In this document: piece by piece, positions 29,426 through 39,431 of the stretch
Layout: every line of letters starts with the position of its first letter
How positions within the stretch are numbered: position 1 is the first letter of the stretch
NCBI RefSeq assembly: GCF_015277735.1
Contig: NZ_JADHDA010000002.1
Span: 310,001 to 374,000, forward strand
Direction: 5' to 3'
DNA length: 64,000 nucleotides
From: Psychrobacter sp. NG254
GTDB taxonomy: Bacteria; Pseudomonadota; Gammaproteobacteria; Pseudomonadales; Moraxellaceae
The notes under the pieces: model-generated
Told to the model about the DNA's origin: nothing
The model's database searches: none
Seen by the model: only the letters and a program-made list of their open reading frames with translations
Position numbers and translations under genes: made by a program

Positions 29426-29648
29426 GCGTTGTTAAATAGTATTAGTAGTAAGGCCTCACAAAGATTTAACTATGTGAATATTGGTGTTTCTGTTTGTAAA
29501 TATTGCTTGGAATAATCATATCTGCCCCCTATAAAGAACTCGGCTTATGAGTAATGTGCTTGGTAAATTAAATCAATAAAACCAAGCGCTATTGACCAAT
29601 AAATACTAAACCTATCATGTAGGTTTAAAACAACAAACAAGGCTTTTT

Positions 29649-30755
29649 ATGGCACACGATAATTTATTTGAAACCGTAGAGATGGGTACCCAAACCCTAA
29701 AGAACCGTATCATCATGGCACCGCTAACGCGTCTGCGTTCGGTTGAGCCAGGTGATGTACCAACAGCACTTGCTGGTGAATACTACTCACAGCGTGCAAG
29801 CTCGGGTCTTATTATCACTGAGGCAACACAAGTCTCGTTCCAAGCAAAAGGCTATGCCGGCGCGCCGGGCGTCCATACTCAAGATCAGAGCACTGCATGG
29901 AAAACCATTGTAGATAATGTCCATGCCAAAGGCGGTAAAATTGTCGTACAGCTGTGGCATACCGGTCTGGTTTCTCATGAGAGCGTGCAGCCTGATGGCA
30001 AAGCGCCAATTTCTGCGTCAGACGTTCATGTTGGTATCCGTACCTCATTGCGCGATAGCAACAATCAAGCCATCCGTGTTGAAGCAACGACACCGCGCCC
30101 AGCTACACTTGATGAAATCAAACAAGTCATCGCTGATTTTGCTCAAGCAACCAAAAATGCCAAAGAAGTAGGGTTTGATGGGGTAGAGATTCACGGTGCT
30201 CATGGTTATCTGTTGCATCAATTCTGGGTTGAGCAAACCAACCAGCGTGATGATGAGTACGGCGGTAGCCGCGAAAACCGTGCACGTTTGACGCTAGACG
30301 TTATCGACGCGTGCGTAGACGCTTGGGATGCCGATCATGTCGGTATTCGTATCTCACCACTGGGTACGTTTAACAATGTAGAAGCAGGTTACAACGAAGA
30401 AGAAAACATTTGGATGATCGAGCAGATCAACAAACGTGGTCTGATGTATCTACATTTGTCAGAGCCAGATTGGGCAGGTGGTACGCCTTATAGCGAAGAT
30501 TTCCGTCAGCGTGTCCGTGCTGCGTTTGATAACACCATTATCGCAGCTGGTGGCTATACAGCCGAAAAAGCTGAGAAAAACGTAAAAGCAGGTTACATCG
30601 ATGCTGTTGCGTTTGGTCGTGACTATATCGCCAATCCTGATCTGCCTGAACGTATCCGTGAAAATGCTGCACTGAATGAGCAACATCCAGAAAGCTTTTA
30701 TGGCGGCACCTCAGAAGGTTATACCGATTATCCGTTTCTAAAGCAGGCGCAGTAA
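29649..30755 (+). CDS. Old yellow enzyme-type alkene reductase (NemA-like)
   Basis: A 368-residue FMN TIM-barrel flavoprotein reducing activated C=C bonds (N-ethylmaleimide, enones, nitro compounds) with NADPH. Key residues: Thr27 in APLTRLR (flavin tuning), the His182/His185 substrate pair in EIHGAHGYL, Tyr187 as proton donor, and [13 protein letters not shown]. Length equals E. coli NemA. A strong terminator follows. No repressor gene (nemR) is beside it. Confidence 0.93.
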   Translation: MAHDNLFETVEMGTQTLKNRIIMAPLTRLRSVEPGDVPTALAGEYYSQRASSGLIITEATQVSFQAKGYAGAPGVHTQDQSTAWKTIVDNVHAKGGKIVVQLWHTGLVSHESVQPDGKAPISASDVHVGIRTSLRDSNNQAIRVEATTPRPATLDEIKQVIADFAQATKNAKEVGFDGVEIHGAHGYLLHQFWVEQTNQRDDEYGGSRENRARLTLDVIDACVDAWDADHVGIRISPLGTFNNVEAGYNEEENIWMIEQINKRGLMYLHLSEPDWAGGTPYSEDFRQRVRAAFDNTIIAAGGYTAEKAEKNVKAGYIDAVAFGRDYIANPDLPERIRENAALNEQHPESFYGGTSEGYTDYPFLKQAQ

Positions 30756-30803
30756 TCTAGTCATCAGCTTTGATGATTGAGTAATCACTGACGTACAAAA
30801 GAA

Positions 30804-30836
30804 GCCACCTGACGATAGCCGTTAGGTGGTTTTTTT
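30804..30836 (+). terminator. Terminator after the NemA-like gene
   Basis: CCACCTGACG (30805-30814) pairs with CGTTAGGTGG (30820-30829) with one G-T pair; seven T follow. Confidence 0.88.
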
Positions 30837-30901
30837 GTGCGTGAGCGTTAAAGTTTAGCAGAATGTCTTATTTAGCAGAAGTGTTTATTTACATTGGCTT
30901 T

Positions 30902-31861
30902 TTACTTACCAAAATTACCGATCTGATAGTCGCGAAAGGCCTGTCGTAGCTCTTCCTGTGTATTCATCACGAAGGGACCATAACCTGCGACGGGTTCTCC
31001 AATAGGCTCGCCGCTTAGCAGTAGCAGTTTGACGATTCCCTGCGCGTCTCTAGAGTAGGTGAGCTCGATGCTATCAGTAGTCGAATGAGAGGGAGTTTCA
31101 GACTCTGTATTGACATGGATAGGCGCTGAAAACTGAATCAAGTCGCCTGCACTGACGGCTGTGCCATTGACCAGCAGCTGACCTTCTTGTATCAGTAGCA
31201 GCGTATTGTGTGTGTTTGGGACTTGTATTGAGGTCGTGCCTGCGGCATGTAGCGCGACATCCCACATATTAATTGGGGTAAATGTCGTTGCTGCACCTGT
31301 TATGCCGTGCCAGTCACCGGCGATGATAGCGACTTGGCCGATGATGGTTTGTTTCTGAGCATCACTGTCATTTATCAATTCAATGATAGGCATGTCAGCC
31401 CGTTTGATAGACTGATATTTGGGACCGGTCAGCTTGTGTTTACTTGGCAGATTGACCCACAGCTGCACCATACTGAAGATGCCACCGCGCTGCCCAAATG
31501 CCTCAGAGTGAAACTCTTCATGCAAGATACCGCGTCCTGCGGTCATCCACTGTACATCCCCTTCCAAAATATCACCGCGACCGCCTGTCGAGTCTGCATG
31601 GCTGATCTCACCATCATAAGCAAGCGTAACGGTTTCAAAGCCTTTATGCGGATGTTGTCCGATGCCATGCGGCTGCAATTTATAATCAGGATTGGGTGAA
31701 AACCTCGTCGGCTCGCCATAATCAAACAATAAAAAAGGATCGGTATGGTTATAGTTAAAGTCAGGGTTGTCCTCGAGATGATTGATTAAGGTTTTGACAT
31801 AAAAACCATCACCGACCCAATGCGGTGCTTTATCACCATGAATATATTGAATGGCACGCAT
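30902..31861 (-). CDS. Pirin family protein
   Basis: A 319-residue bicupin. The N-terminal cupin has all four metal ligands of pirin: His70, His72 (HPHKGFETVT), His114 and Glu116 (LHEEFHSE). The C-terminal cupin lacks them, as usual. Bacterial pirins include quercetin 2,3-dioxygenases (YhhW) and proteins binding pyruvate dehydrogenase, so the role here is open. ATG 31861 follows rc tgaggtatctca, with GAGGT at good spacing. Confidence 0.92.
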   Translation of the reverse strand: MRAIQYIHGDKAPHWVGDGFYVKTLINHLEDNPDFNYNHTDPFLLFDYGEPTRFSPNPDYKLQPHGIGQHPHKGFETVTLAYDGEISHADSTGGRGDILEGDVQWMTAGRGILHEEFHSEAFGQRGGIFSMVQLWVNLPSKHKLTGPKYQSIKRADMPIIELINDSDAQKQTIIGQVAIIAGDWHGITGAATTFTPINMWDVALHAAGTTSIQVPNTHNTLLLIQEGQLLVNGTAVSAGDLIQFSAPIHVNTESETPSHSTTDSIELTYSRDAQGIVKLLLLSGEPIGEPVAGYGPFVMNTQEELRQAFRDYQIGNFGK

Positions 31862-31975
31862 TGAGATACCTCATAAATTTAAGTAACCAAAATCTTAATA
31901 AAACAAATACTGTTTAGTAAGTCTACAGTGAAAGACGCTTACGTTGCGCGTTATCTCACAATTGGCGAGCTGCTA

Positions 31976-33334
31976 TTAGACAACCTCGCCACTCACAAAA
32001 CCACTGGCCCATGCCCATTGGAAATTATAACCGCCAAGCCAACCTGTGACATCGAGTACTTCCCCGATGAAATACAGCCCATCCTGCAAGTTGCTTTGCA
32101 TGGTCTTTGACGATACCTCGTCAGTGGTGACACCGCCGCGTGTGACCTCAGCAGTGCGATAGCCTTCCGTGCCAGAGGGCTTGAGTCGCCAGCCATTCAA
32201 GCTTGCACCGAGTTCTGCCAAACGCTCATCTTTGATGTTGGCAAGCTCGGTATCTTTGATGTCTTCCCACAGGTGCGTCTGTAGTGCTGCTAGTAGTTTT
32301 TTGGGTAGGGCATTGTCGATGTTGTCTGCCAATACGGTACGTATCAGTTGGCGCGGATGCGATTTTTTGCGAGCAATCAACAAGTCAGTGACATCAATGT
32401 CAGGCAACAGATTAAGACTGATGGTTTCTCCCGTCTGCCAATAGTTTGATAGCTGTAGCATGGCAGGGCCAGAGAGGCCGCGGTGGGTAAATAGCACAGG
32501 CAGTTTAAAAGAAATCCGCTCGTTACTGGCGATAACGGGCAGGCTGATACCGGCCAATGCACGGATAAGCTCACCTGTTTTGTCCGTAAAGGTAAACGGC
32601 ACGAGGCTGGCATCAGTTGACACGAGCGTATGGCCAAACTGCTGAGCCACTTCATAACCCAAGCCGCTTGCCCCCATGGTTGGAATGGACAGACCACCTG
32701 TTGCGACCACCAACGACTCACAGCGATAGCGTGTTTGCGCAAGCTTGGTTTGATTGGCGGTTTCTTTTCTCTCTTGCTTTTCTTTTTTACTGAGTTGTTT
32801 GGTGGTCAATAATTCAAAACGTGCATTTTTATCATTTTCGATGGCTTGCACACTTTCAATTTGAGCATTCAGTTTCACTTGCACACCGACCGCCGCGCAC
32901 TCGTCTAGCAGCATGGTCAAGATGTCTTGTGCTGAGTCATCGCAGAACAGTTGGCCATGTTCACGTTCATGGTAAGCAATTTTATGCGCCTCAACCATAC
33001 CGATGAACTCCCAGCTTGGGTAGCGACTCAGGGCAGATTTACAAAAGTGAAGATTATTACCAATGAAGTGCTCTGGCTCAACGAAGTAATTGGTAAAATT
33101 ACAACGGCCGCCACCCGACATCAGGATTTTTTTGCCGGCTTTATTGGCGTGGTCTAGCACTAGTACGCGTCGACCGCGTCGACCAGCTGTAAGCGCACAG
33201 TACAATCCTGAAGCGCCAGCACCGATGATGATGACATCAAATTGGCTATCATTGGACTTTTTGGTTGACGATGGATTAGCCACTGACGGATTGGTTGGCT
33301 TCACTGATTTTGCTTGTTTTGGCATTTGACTCAT
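31976..33334 (-). CDS. HI0933/YhiN/BaiN-type FAD-dependent oxidoreductase
   Basis: 452 residues. After a polar Lys/Ser-rich leader of about 30 residues, the FAD site GAGASG (38-43) opens a Rossmann fold. AGKKILMSGGGRCNFTN (about 67-83) is the HI0933 family hallmark, and the inserted middle domain and C-terminal VTGWLGGYNFQWAWASG complete it. Relatives are flavoproteins of unknown substrate (bile-acid reductase BaiN being one). ATG 33334 is used; ATG 33325 is nine bases inside. No operon partner. Confidence 0.9.
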   Translation of the reverse strand: MSQMPKQAKSVKPTNPSVANPSSTKKSNDSQFDVIIIGAGASGLYCALTAGRRGRRVLVLDHANKAGKKILMSGGGRCNFTNYFVEPEHFIGNNLHFCKSALSRYPSWEFIGMVEAHKIAYHEREHGQLFCDDSAQDILTMLLDECAAVGVQVKLNAQIESVQAIENDKNARFELLTTKQLSKKEKQERKETANQTKLAQTRYRCESLVVATGGLSIPTMGASGLGYEVAQQFGHTLVSTDASLVPFTFTDKTGELIRALAGISLPVIASNERISFKLPVLFTHRGLSGPAMLQLSNYWQTGETISLNLLPDIDVTDLLIARKKSHPRQLIRTVLADNIDNALPKKLLAALQTHLWEDIKDTELANIKDERLAELGASLNGWRLKPSGTEGYRTAEVTRGGVTTDEVSSKTMQSNLQDGLYFIGEVLDVTGWLGGYNFQWAWASGFVSGEVV

Positions 33335-33476
33335 GATGATGACTTATAGAATAGGTTTGGATAAACGATATAAACTATCCCAATTATACCATGGCAATAA
33401 TGGCAGTGTTTTTGGGCGAGTAATATAAATAGCTTTAGCCTAATTGCTATAAATCATTGAATAACTTTACTTTTTA

Positions 33477-33505
33477 TGTAGACAATAATTCATAGTTAGT
33501 ATAAT
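33477..33505 (+). promoter_or_regulatory. Probable promoter of the liv-type operon
   Basis: TATAAT at 33500-33505 with TGTAGA (33477-33482, 17-bp spacer) or TAGACA (33479-33484, 15-bp spacer) upstream. The leader to the first gene is about 170 nt. Nothing else is evident in the 348-bp gap 33335-33682. Confidence 0.45.
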
Positions 33506-33682
33506 GTAAAAATATGAATATTACCCGCTGCCACTATTGCCACGTTGATGACTGATTACAATTTTAGTCGTTTTATTTGAAGAAAACGAATGTCTTCAAA
33601 AGTAGGTGCATTAAAAGCCAGCCGACTGAACCGCTTATTCAAACATTGTCACGGATGACACTGTTAAGACAAAAGGGAATTT

Positions 33683-34561
33683 ATGGATATCCTACAACTA
33701 CTCATTAGCGGGATTGCTAATGGTTGTATATATGGGCTGTTAGCGCTCGGTTTTGTACTCATCTACAAAGCCTCAGAGGCGGTAAACTTTGCCCAAGGCG
33801 ACATGCTGATGCTCGGTGCCTTTTTAGGCATATCTTTCATTAATGCCGATCAGGCAAACTTTCCCTTCTTATTAGGTATCACCTTTGCTGCTATTATCAT
33901 GGGCGCATTTGGTTACTTACTCGATCGCTTTGTCCTACGTGGTATTTTTGGTCAACCGCAATTTGCGATGGTCATCCTGACCATCTCACTTGGATTCTTA
34001 ATGCGCTTTGTCGCAGGTCTCATATGGGGACATAGCCCAGTCTCACTACAGACACCATTCTCAGGCAAAATGTTGGCATTAGGCTCGCTGAGTATCGCTT
34101 ATGTTGACATCATTATCATCATATCTACCATCGCATTAACCTCCATTTTATACTTCTTTTTTGCCCACACTAGGCTCGGTATTGCGATGCAAGCCAGTAG
34201 CCAGAACCAAATGGCAGCCTACTATATGGGCATTCCCGTTAAGCGCGTCAATGGTATCGTTTGGGCATTGTCAGGGGTGGTTGCGGCGCTTGCCGGCATA
34301 CTATTTGCCGCCAAAGGCGCGATCGAGCCTTCTGTCGGACTACTATTCGGTATCAAGGCCTTTGCCGCTGCCGTGATTGGCGGATTAGGCTCATTGCCTG
34401 GTGCGCTGGCAGGCGGGTTGCTGGTAGGGGTGATAGAGCCCTTTGCTGGTCGCTATCTACCGCTAGGCCTAAGTCAAATTGCGCCTTATGTGGTTATGTT
34501 GATCGTACTAATTGTACGTCCAGGCGGTATTTTTTCTCAGGTAAAACAGAAAAAAGTATAG
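33683..34561 (+). CDS. livH: HAAT-family ABC transporter permease, LivH-like
   Basis: A 292-residue inner-membrane permease with about eight helices. It starts MDILQLLISGIANGCIYGLLALGF, and has YKASEAVNFAQGDMLMLGAF and the cytoplasmic loop coupling to the ATPase near 225-245 (GGLGSLPGALAGG). A good AAAGGGA lies 6 nt before ATG 33683. It is the first gene of a cluster permease-permease-ATPase-ATPase-acyl-CoA ligase-binding protein. The substrate is probably not a plain branched-chain amino acid (see the ligase), so the symbol is by family only. Confidence 0.9.
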   Translation: MDILQLLISGIANGCIYGLLALGFVLIYKASEAVNFAQGDMLMLGAFLGISFINADQANFPFLLGITFAAIIMGAFGYLLDRFVLRGIFGQPQFAMVILTISLGFLMRFVAGLIWGHSPVSLQTPFSGKMLALGSLSIAYVDIIIIISTIALTSILYFFFAHTRLGIAMQASSQNQMAAYYMGIPVKRVNGIVWALSGVVAALAGILFAAKGAIEPSVGLLFGIKAFAAAVIGGLGSLPGALAGGLLVGVIEPFAGRYLPLGLSQIAPYVVMLIVLIVRPGGIFSQVKQKKV

Positions 34562-34621
34562 AAGCTTTGATTCAAGGATGACAAAGCGGCCTCCAAACCT
34601 TTTCAAGGATGAGTACTGCCC

Positions 34622-35719
34622 ATGAAAGCCCAGTTTAAACACAGTTATGATCAAGATATCAATATCTTCGATGACAAACGCCAACTCATAAAGTATGGAG
34701 TACTCCTCTTGCTACTATTAATGGCGCCTTGGCTACTGAGCAACTATTACATTAGTGAGCTCAGCGCCATATTGATTTGGTCTATCTCTGGACTGGGTCT
34801 GATGCTCTTGACGGGGCATACAGGACAGGTCAGCTTAGGTCATGCCGCCTTTATGGCGATAGGCGCCTTTAGCCACATGGCACTGATGGCGCGAGGGTGG
34901 AATTTTTTCCCTGCCTTGATTGCCTGTGCGCTCATCACTGGAGTCATCGGCGCTATCATTGCCAGACCTATCTTGAGAACCAGCGGTATCTATTTAGCCA
35001 TCGCGACTTTGGCGCTTAGTATTATCGTCGAAGACATCGCTATCGTGGCTGAGCCTATTACTGGCGGCATCTCTGGTACCTTTGCTTCTCCCATTAACCT
35101 CTTTGGCTACACCATCGATCGCTATATCACGCCAAAGGCCTTTTATTACTTGTGCCTTGCGCTCGTAGTGCTGGTGACCTTAGGGTATATCAATTTGCTC
35201 AGAAGCGGCACTGGGCGCTCGTTCTTAGCCATCAGAGACAGCGAAGTCTCCGCCCGCGCGCTTGGCGTCAATGTACCACAAGCCAAAACGCTCGCTTTTA
35301 GCATATCTTGTGCGATTACTGCTGTTGGCGGTGCGATGTACGGGCACTTTGTGCAAGCGGTCAATTATGAGAGCTTCACCGTTATCATCTCTATAACCAT
35401 ACTATTGCAGATTGTCATCGGCGGTTTGGGCTCGATACATGGGGCGTTTTTTGGTGCGGTCGTCGTTGTTTTATTACCACAAGTGATTGCTATCTTAGGC
35501 GATGTCATCGGTCAAAGTACGGGTTCTAGTATCACGAGTGTTCCTGGTATTGATACGGCGCTATTTGCTTTAGTCATTGTTGTCATGATCATCTATGAGC
35601 CACGCGGTATATACGGTATTTGGATAAAGATACGGACTTGGTTCCAGATGTTTCCGTTATATCGAAAAGGACTATTCCGCCGTTCTAAAACTTATCTGAA
35701 AACGGAGCGTATGCGATGA
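34622..35719 (+). CDS. livM: HAAT-family ABC transporter permease, LivM-like
   Basis: A 365-residue permease with about nine to ten helices; GLMLLTGHTGQVSLGHAAFMAIGAF is the family signature and IGGLGSIHGAFFGA the coupling loop. The C-terminus extends some 30 basic residues beyond the last helix. The leader between livH and livM carries ttcaaggatga twice (34571 and 34601). Its TGA overlaps the livG ATG by 4 bp (ATGA), so the two are translationally coupled. Confidence 0.9.
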   Translation: MKAQFKHSYDQDINIFDDKRQLIKYGVLLLLLLMAPWLLSNYYISELSAILIWSISGLGLMLLTGHTGQVSLGHAAFMAIGAFSHMALMARGWNFFPALIACALITGVIGAIIARPILRTSGIYLAIATLALSIIVEDIAIVAEPITGGISGTFASPINLFGYTIDRYITPKAFYYLCLALVVLVTLGYINLLRSGTGRSFLAIRDSEVSARALGVNVPQAKTLAFSISCAITAVGGAMYGHFVQAVNYESFTVIISITILLQIVIGGLGSIHGAFFGAVVVVLLPQVIAILGDVIGQSTGSSITSVPGIDTALFALVIVVMIIYEPRGIYGIWIKIRTWFQMFPLYRKGLFRRSKTYLKTERMR

Positions 35720-36483
35720 GCTTATTAAAAGTTGACTCCTTATCTATCGCGTTCGGTGGTGTCAAAGCCGTTGATAACATTAGCTTTGAGGTAAACGAGG
35801 GCGAAGTATTCACGATCGTAGGGCCTAATGGTGCTGGTAAATCCACGATTTTTAACTTAATCAGTCGCCTGTACGAGCCGCTTAGTGGTCGTATTACTTT
35901 TGATGGGACTGATATTACCAAGCTGCCTGCTCACGATATCGCAAAACTGGGCATTGCCCGTACTTTTCAAAATATCGAGTTGTTTGATCACTCAAGCGTG
36001 TTACAAAACCTGCTTATCGGTCGACATTCGCAGCGTAATACATCATGGATACAGGACGTATTGTTTTTACCAAAGGTGCGCCGTAGTGAGCGTGAGCATC
36101 GTCTACAAGTTGAAAAAATCATCGATTTTTTAGAGTTAGCGCCTTATCGAGATAAGCTGATCGCAGGTTTACCTTATGGCATTAGAAAGGTGGTCGAGAT
36201 TGCGCGCGCATTAGCCGCTAACCCCAAGCTTATTTTGCTCGATGAGCCTGCTTCTGGTCTCAGCGTAGAGGAGACGTCCGAGATGGCATGGTGGATCGAA
36301 GACATGCAAAAGGATCTTGGCCTGACTATCTTGATGGTAGAGCATGACATGAGTCTTGTGAATCGGGTGTCAGATCGAGTGTTGGCCGTCGCTGAAGGTA
36401 AGTTTTTGGCTCAGGGCACGGCAGCTGAGGTGCAAGCCAATCCACAGGTTATTGAAGCCTATCTTGGACAGGAGAGTGTGTAA
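35716..36483 (+). CDS. livG: HAAT-family ABC transporter ATPase, LivG-like
   Basis: A 255-residue cytoplasmic ATPase. Walker A GPNGAGKST is at 36-44, the Q-loop sits in ARTFQNIELF, Walker B LILLDEPASG is at about 172-181, and the switch His lies in MVEHDMSLV. The signature reads LPYGIRKVVE in place of LSGGQ, a known LivG-type variant. It overlaps livM by 4 bp and livF by 1 bp. Confidence 0.93.
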   Translation: MSLLKVDSLSIAFGGVKAVDNISFEVNEGEVFTIVGPNGAGKSTIFNLISRLYEPLSGRITFDGTDITKLPAHDIAKLGIARTFQNIELFDHSSVLQNLLIGRHSQRNTSWIQDVLFLPKVRRSEREHRLQVEKIIDFLELAPYRDKLIAGLPYGIRKVVEIARALAANPKLILLDEPASGLSVEETSEMAWWIEDMQKDLGLTILMVEHDMSLVNRVSDRVLAVAEGKFLAQGTAAEVQANPQVIEAYLGQESV

Positions 36484-37325
36484 TGTCATCTATCAAAAAA
36501 TCACTATCCTCTGCCGCGCCGGCTACTGAAATGAATTTGGTCGACTCTGAAGTAAAAAACAACGTGCTTGAGGTGCGAAATTTAGAATCCGCTTATGGTC
36601 CGGTAATGGCATTGAGAGGCGTGAGTCTAGAGGTGCCCGAAGGTAAGGTTGTCACTATTTTGGGCGCTAATGGGGCGGGCAAGACGACGTTAATGAAGAC
36701 TATCTCTGGTGTCATTAACCCTCGCAAAGGAGCAGTGTGGTTCCACGGCGAGCGTATCGATGGCACTGAACCTGATCGCTTGGTCAAAAAAGGACTGTCG
36801 CACGTACCCGAAGGGCGCGAGGTATTTCCCTTTTTGAATGTCGCCGAAAACTTGGCGATGGGCGCTTATACTCGGCGTGACAAGTCTGAGATACAGCGCG
36901 ATGTCGAGATGATTTATGAGTATTTTCCCATCTTAAAAGATCGCCGCACTCAAGCAGCGGGCACGATGTCCGGTGGTCAGCAGCAGATGCTCGCTATCGG
37001 TCGCGGACTGATGTCACGACCCTCTCTCATGCTACTTGATGAGCCGTCTCTTGGATTGTCGCCATTATTGGTACAGGAGATATTTGCGATTATTCGCAGA
37101 CTTAATAAAGAGCAAGGCGTGACCATCTTACTGGTTGAACAAAACGCCAGAGTTGCCTTGGCAGCTGCGGATTACGGTTATGTGTTAGAGACAGGGCGTA
37201 TTGTCATGGCAGGCTCAGCGGACAAACTGATGCACTCTGATGATATTAAAGAGTTCTATTTGGGACAAACCAAAGACAACACTGCGGAAGCCACTCGGTG
37301 GAAACGCAAAAAGACTTGGCGATAA
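36483..37325 (+). CDS. livF: HAAT-family ABC transporter ATPase, LivF-like
   Basis: A 280-residue ATPase with Walker A GANGAGKTT at 61-69, signature MSGGQQQ at about 165 and Walker B LMLLDEPSLG. It carries about 28 extra N-terminal residues (Ser/Ala/Val-rich) before the usual start of LivF, and a basic C-terminal tail ATRWKRKKTWR. The ATG overlaps the livG stop by one base. The acyl-CoA ligase follows at once. Confidence 0.92.
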   Translation: MSSIKKSLSSAAPATEMNLVDSEVKNNVLEVRNLESAYGPVMALRGVSLEVPEGKVVTILGANGAGKTTLMKTISGVINPRKGAVWFHGERIDGTEPDRLVKKGLSHVPEGREVFPFLNVAENLAMGAYTRRDKSEIQRDVEMIYEYFPILKDRRTQAAGTMSGGQQQMLAIGRGLMSRPSLMLLDEPSLGLSPLLVQEIFAIIRRLNKEQGVTILLVEQNARVALAAADYGYVLETGRIVMAGSADKLMHSDDIKEFYLGQTKDNTAEATRWKRKKTWR

Positions 37326-37330
37326 TAATC

Positions 37331-39301
37331 ATGACGACCTCTATTGATGTTCCTACTGAAAACAATACTTCACTTTCTCCTACTGATGCGGCGGTCACGA
37401 AAGTCACATCTGCCGCGCCAGTATCGTCTCACGATTACTCCGACAATCATGATGACGAGACTGGTCAACAGATACGCAATGCGCCTTTCGATCATCCGCC
37501 CCAAATCCTAGAAGGGTGCGATACGCTGAGCAAACTCTGGCGACAGGTTTGCTTGAGCCGAGGCGATAGGATTGCGCATCGTGAAAAGAGCTTTGGTATT
37601 TGGCAGAGTTACAGTTGGCTTGACTATTATCATCATGGCTGCGATATCGGCATGGCACTGATCGAGCTTGGTCTAAGTAAAGGCGATACCGTCTCTATCT
37701 TGAGCGAAGACAATAAAGAATGGCTCTATTGTGATATGGGCATCTGCGCCGTCGGCGGGATACCCAATGGTGTCTATACGACAGACAGTCCCGAGCAGCT
37801 TGCTTATATACTAAATGATAGCCATTCTAAGTTTTTGATCGTAGAAAACGATGAGCAATTGCATAAGTTTTTAGAGATTCGTGAACAGACGCCTAACGTT
37901 AAAAAGGTTATTGTCTTTGAGCGTAAAGGTTTGCGTAGCCTAGAGGATGATCAGGTTGTTTTCCTTGATGATCTATATACGATCGGTCGAAGTATTGAAA
38001 ATGCCAGAGAGCGTTTTGGCGCTTATATCGATCAAGGCACGGCGAACGATATACGCACCTTAATCTACACGTCTGGCACGACAGGCAACCCAAAAGGCGC
38101 GATTTTAACGCATGCCAATGTCCTATTTGAGCTAAAGACAAGCATTGATATTCTCCCTATATTGCCTACTGATGAGCAGCTGTGTTTTTTGCCCTTATGC
38201 CATGTTCTTGAGCGGCTAACGTCAGTGGATCTGCCTATTCATCGAGGCTGTATCGTCAACTTCGCTGAGAGCACAGAGACGGTATTTGAAAATATGAAAG
38301 AAGTCTCGCCTGATACCTTTACCGCCGTGCCTAGATTATGGGAAAAAATGTACGCCTCCATCAGTAATATGCGTAGTGACGCGAGTGCGCTTAATGGCTG
38401 GGCATTTGATCAGGCCATAAAAGCAGGTCATAACCACGCTGATATCGTGATGGCAGGCAATACGCCCACGACAGCTCAACGACTGCGTTACGAGTTTTGG
38501 AACAAGCTGGTGCTATATAAAATTCGTGACCTGATAGGCATGAGTAATATTCGCCGTGCCACCACTGGGGCCGCGCCCATATCGCTAGATATTATCCGCT
38601 GGTTTCATGCGATAGGCGTGCCTATCTATGAAGGCTATGGCATGACTGAAAGTGCGGGTGTGATATCGGTAAATACACCTGAAGCACAAATGGCCGGCAG
38701 CGTAGGTAAGGCATTACCCGATTCTGAAGTCAGTATCGCCGACAACGGGGAGATACTCGTAAAAGGCGCGAACGTGTTTGCAGGTTACTGGAATAAGCCC
38801 GAAAAAACCGCTGAGGACTTACGGGATGGCTGGCTACATACTGGTGATGTCGGCGAAATAAAAGAGGGCTATATATTCATTACGGGCCGTATTAAGGACA
38901 TCATTATCACCGCAGGTGGCAAAAACGTCACACCAGCTGCGATTGAGAGCAAGCTTAAGTTCTCGCCTTATATCTCAGACGCCGTCATCATCGGCGATAG
39001 ACGCAAATATCTGACCTGCCTGATTATGATCGATCAGGAAAATGTCGAAAAGTATGCGCAAGACAATCAAGTGATGTTCTCAGATTTTCGCTCGCTGTGT
39101 CATGCGCCAGAAGTCATCGCCTTGATAGATGAGGTTATCCAATCTACCAATCAGACGTTAGCTCAGGTGGAAACCATCAAGCACTTCAGGCTCATTGATG
39201 TGCTGCTCAGTCCTGAAGATGACGAATTGACCGCCACTATGAAATTAAAAAGAAGTTTGGTTGAGAAAAAGCATCATGCTCTTATCGATTCTATGTACTG
39301 A
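37331..39301 (+). CDS. Long-chain acyl-CoA synthetase in the transporter operon
   Basis: A 656-residue ANL ligase of the long-chain/FAA1-FadD15 type. The P-loop YTSGTTGNPKG is at about 246-256, YEGYGMTESAG marks motif A5, and TGDVGEIKEGYIFITGRIKDIIITAGGKNV is split across the hinge. The first ~45 residues are a polar linker. Start ATG 37331, 5 bp after livF; a GTG at 37298 overlapping livF and preceded by GGAAG is an alternative. Its place inside a HAAT ABC cluster suggests that the imported substrate is an acid trapped as its CoA ester. That is inference. Confidence 0.88.
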   Translation: MTTSIDVPTENNTSLSPTDAAVTKVTSAAPVSSHDYSDNHDDETGQQIRNAPFDHPPQILEGCDTLSKLWRQVCLSRGDRIAHREKSFGIWQSYSWLDYYHHGCDIGMALIELGLSKGDTVSILSEDNKEWLYCDMGICAVGGIPNGVYTTDSPEQLAYILNDSHSKFLIVENDEQLHKFLEIREQTPNVKKVIVFERKGLRSLEDDQVVFLDDLYTIGRSIENARERFGAYIDQGTANDIRTLIYTSGTTGNPKGAILTHANVLFELKTSIDILPILPTDEQLCFLPLCHVLERLTSVDLPIHRGCIVNFAESTETVFENMKEVSPDTFTAVPRLWEKMYASISNMRSDASALNGWAFDQAIKAGHNHADIVMAGNTPTTAQRLRYEFWNKLVLYKIRDLIGMSNIRRATTGAAPISLDIIRWFHAIGVPIYEGYGMTESAGVISVNTPEAQMAGSVGKALPDSEVSIADNGEILVKGANVFAGYWNKPEKTAEDLRDGWLHTGDVGEIKEGYIFITGRIKDIIITAGGKNVTPAAIESKLKFSPYISDAVIIGDRRKYLTCLIMIDQENVEKYAQDNQVMFSDFRSLCHAPEVIALIDEVIQSTNQTLAQVETIKHFRLIDVLLSPEDDELTATMKLKRSLVEKKHHALIDSMY

Positions 39302-39431
39302 GCTGTGGCGTGTCATCAATTAGCACCGTTCAGATTTTTTAACGTTATCTCAACCTTGAAAGCATCAATCTCGACAGTATTAATCTCAAAAGCATCAAAC
39401 TAACAGCGACTGAGTCGCAAGGAGAAAGGCA

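Noticed and set aside
34571..34611. Repeated ttcaaggatga before livM as a regulatory site
   Set aside because: Only two short copies, each containing an AAGGA, probably chance or duplicated ribosome sites.
37298..37330. GTG start of the operon acyl-CoA ligase overlapping livF
   Set aside because: Possible, with GGAAG upstream, but the added 11 residues show no family likeness; ATG 37331 preferred.
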